Source: HK1 sp965202735 (GTDB lineage: Bacteria > Pseudomonadota > Gammaproteobacteria > HK1). From it: 64,000 nucleotides of DNA. Below are positions 62,084-64,000 of the stretch, in pieces. Made by a program: the position numbers and the translations under genes. Below the pieces are notes generated by a model that worked only from the letters and a program-made list of their open reading frames with translations, had not been told where the DNA came from and ran no database searches. Position 1 is the stretch's first letter. Every line of letters begins with the position of its first letter. The stretch spans positions 2,108,001 through 2,172,000 of the forward strand of contig OZ241844.1 of assembly GCA_965202735.1 (NCBI GenBank), written 5' to 3'.

Positions 62084-63664
62084 TCAGGCTTCCATCCACG
62101 CGAACTCGGGCCACTCGTAGGCGCCGAGCGAGCCCAGCGGGACGTTCGGGATCCCCTGGATCTTCATGCTGGCCCCGTCGATCTCGTTCACATGGTAGGG
62201 AATGACCATGCCGCTCCCGTTGTGGATCAGGGTCTGCATCTCGCAGAGCATCGCGTGGCGCCTTGCGGTGTCGGTCTCGGCGAGCTGGAGCCTCAGGAGC
62301 TCTCCCATGCGGTCGTTCTTCCAGAAGGTGTCGTTCCAGTTGGCGTCCGGCGCGAACTCGATGGCCATCTGCGCGTTCGCGGTGGGACGCATGTTCCACG
62401 ACACCACGTTCATCGGCTCCTTCATCCACACCGCGCCCCAGTAGCCGTCGTTCGGCACCTTCTTGATGGCGAGGTCGAAGCCGATCTTCTTCAGGTTCGC
62501 CTGCATGAGGAGACAGGTCTCCACGATGCCGATCTTGACCGGCGCGACATGGAGCTCGGCGGAGGTGATGCCGGACTTCCCGAGGTGGAACTTCGCCTTG
62601 TCCGGGTCGTACTCGCGCTGCGGCAGCTCGCCGCAGTGGTCGGCGCCGAAGGCGGTCCCGATCGGGTGGTCGTTGCCGACCGTGCCGTGTCCCTTGAGGA
62701 TGGACCGCACGATGCGCTCGCGGTCCTGGATGTACTGCATGCCCTTCACGAAGTCGTCGTTCTCGCCGGGGTGGGTGTTCTTCAGGATGCAGATGCCGGC
62801 GAACCCGCTCGACGGCGTGGAGACCACGCGCGCCGTGTCCGACTGCTCGACGAGCGCGATGCTCTTGGAGTCGACCTGGTTGATGAGGTCCACGTCGCCG
62901 GCGATGAGCGCGTTGGCGCGGGCGAGCGGATCGGTGATGGCGGTGACCTCGACCGCGTCGAAGTGCGCGCCTTCCCGCCAGTAGCTCTCGTTGCGCACGT
63001 GGGTCGAGCGCACTCCGGGCTCGAAGGACTCGAGCACGAACGGACCGGTGCCGTTGCCCTTCCTGAAGTCCTCGGTGTCCTTCTTCACGATCTTGGCCTG
63101 CTTCTCGCCGAGCTTCGCGGGCAGGTCGGAGTCGGGCGAGCTCAGGACCGCCTTCACGGTGTGGCTGTCCACCTTCTTCCACTCCGTCACCGTGGCGAAG
63201 AGCGACTTGGCGGTGGACGGGGAGTCCTCGCCGAGATGGCGGTTCATGCTCCACACGACGTCGTCGGCGGTGAGCGGCGAGCCGTCGTGGAACGTCACTC
63301 CCTTGCGGATCCTGAAGGTGTACTCGGTCGCGTCGCCGCTCGCGGACCACTCCTCGGCCAGCTCGGGGGCGAGCGCCATGTTGTCGCGGATCTGGATCAG
63401 GCCGTTGTAGGTGACCCGGCCGCGGGTGTAGTCGATGCCGGAGGTGAAGACGATCGGGTCCATCTGGTCGTCGGGCCCGTGGATGTTGTTCGCGTAGCGC
63501 GCGGTCCCGCCCTTCTTCGGCGTCATCGCGAGCGCGCTCGACGAGGCGAGGAGGCTGCCGGCGGCGGTGGCCGAGAGCCCGAGGGCGCTCATGGCCGCGA
63601 GGAATTCCCGGCGGTCGAGCTTCCCGTCCCGATACATTTGCTGGAATTTCTTGACGTCTTTCAT
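62084..63664 (-). CDS. Peptide-type ABC transporter substrate-binding protein (SBP family 5)
   Basis: 526 residues. The N-terminus DRREFLAAMSALGLSATAAG is a twin-arginine signal (RRxFL). FRIRKGVTFHDGSPLTADDV is the family 5 signature, followed by ENESYW- and YxPDKAKF-like conserved points (RNESYWREGA; REYDPDKAKFHL). The ligand may be a peptide or another small molecule. GGGGGAA lies six bases before the ATG at 63664, which favours it over the ATG at 63679. It is the first gene of the operon. Confidence 0.95.
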   Translation of the reverse strand: MKDVKKFQQMYRDGKLDRREFLAAMSALGLSATAAGSLLASSSALAMTPKKGGTARYANNIHGPDDQMDPIVFTSGIDYTRGRVTYNGLIQIRDNMALAPELAEEWSASGDATEYTFRIRKGVTFHDGSPLTADDVVWSMNRHLGEDSPSTAKSLFATVTEWKKVDSHTVKAVLSSPDSDLPAKLGEKQAKIVKKDTEDFRKGNGTGPFVLESFEPGVRSTHVRNESYWREGAHFDAVEVTAITDPLARANALIAGDVDLINQVDSKSIALVEQSDTARVVSTPSSGFAGICILKNTHPGENDDFVKGMQYIQDRERIVRSILKGHGTVGNDHPIGTAFGADHCGELPQREYDPDKAKFHLGKSGITSAELHVAPVKIGIVETCLLMQANLKKIGFDLAIKKVPNDGYWGAVWMKEPMNVVSWNMRPTANAQMAIEFAPDANWNDTFWKNDRMGELLRLQLAETDTARRHAMLCEMQTLIHNGSGMVIPYHVNEIDGASMKIQGIPNVPLGSLGAYEWPEFAWMEA

Positions 63665-63981
63665 TCGATGTTCCCCCATGAGGTCTTCGTGTTGAGCGCT
63701 GGCGGTCGAGCCCTGGCGCTGTACGGGCGCCGGCGTCGAGCGGACGCCATGGCTTCGAGGATCGCTCTGCCGGTTCCCGTCCTCCGGCGATCGCGCCGGA
63801 TTCGTACACGCGGGACGGGGTTGCGAGGACGGCCGCCGAGCATCGGGCATCCCGTGATGCTCCCGCGCCCTGGCCTCCGATCCGGGACGCGCCTGCCGGA
63901 CCGCAGGCGCATCGGCATCAGCGCCGGAGGACCGATGCAAACATATCCGGGGGATTCGGGTCAAATCACGGCGCCGTCCGG
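63665..63981. other. Leader region of the ABC operon
   Basis: About 315 bp with no convincing gene on either strand; it should hold the operon promoter, but I cannot single out boxes. Confidence 0.4.
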
Positions 63982-64000
63982 CGGCAATTCCCGCCAGGCG
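63982..64000. mobile_element. Start of another copy of the 122-bp element, copy I (cut by window edge)
   Basis: CGGCAATTCCCGCCAGGCG matches the element terminus found in copies C, D and H. Confidence 0.5.

Overview
The window is a GC-rich (by eye about 70 %) bacterial chromosome segment. Gene order points to a gammaproteobacterium: atpIBEFHAGDC followed by glmU, hemA-prfA divergent from a TPR lipoprotein-lolB-ispE-tRNA-Gln block, and a linked groESL/htpX/DnaJ-like set. No species can be named from the sequence alone.

Layout. 1-5.0 kb: a cut short-chain dehydrogenase, a MarR regulator translationally coupled to an HlyD/EmrA-type adaptor, and a pair suited to quaternary-amine breakdown (BKACE/DUF849 plus a CntA/GbcA-like Rieske oxygenase). 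5.3-11.6 kb: a small lipoprotein and a giant mosaic autotransporter-like protein. 11.6-20.1 kb: hisB, hisH, a double GFA-domain protein, a hydantoinase, a SABATH-type methyltransferase and a hydrolase, bracketed by two inverted copies of a 540-bp non-coding element. 20.2-25.0 kb: a pyrimidine block (class I amidotransferase, fungal-type cytosine deaminase, upp, URC4, URC1) that would turn cytosine into uracil, UMP and on into the URC catabolic route. 25.3-29.6 kb: a DnaJ-like cochaperone, HtpX and GroESL with a textbook sigma-32 promoter. 29.9-31.7 kb: a lower-GC ATPase plus Toprim-like pair, a candidate defence module. 31.7-42.8 kb: glmU and the whole ATP synthase operon, interrupted by AT-rich cargo between atpG and atpD and between atpH and atpA. 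43.0-49.5 kb: prfA, hemA, TPR lipoprotein, lolB, ispE, tRNA-Gln. 49.5-53.05 kb: two nested, decayed islands bounded by copies of the tRNA-Gln 3' end. 53.1-57.9 kb: mixed metabolic genes and an AAA/DUF4143 ATPase. 57.9-63.7 kb: a fragment of an FAD oxidoreductase and a peptide-type ABC transporter operon.

The most striking finds are not ordinary genes. First, a family of small elements (about 122 bp, termini CAGCRATTCCCGCCAG) occurs at least nine times. Three copies have perfect 9-bp target duplications. One sits exactly in the lolB/ispE junction, and its duplication preserves both the lolB stop and the ispE start. Another duplicates the stop codon of the DnaJ-like gene. Second, the atpG-atpD junction contains diverged partial copies of the atpG 3' end and of the atpD 5' end, separated by cargo, as if foreign cassettes with atp flanks had been stacked by recombination. 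Third, several genes have their 3' ends tandemly duplicated just beyond the stop codon. All coordinates and motifs were read directly from the sequence; family names rest on recalled family motifs, with no database search.
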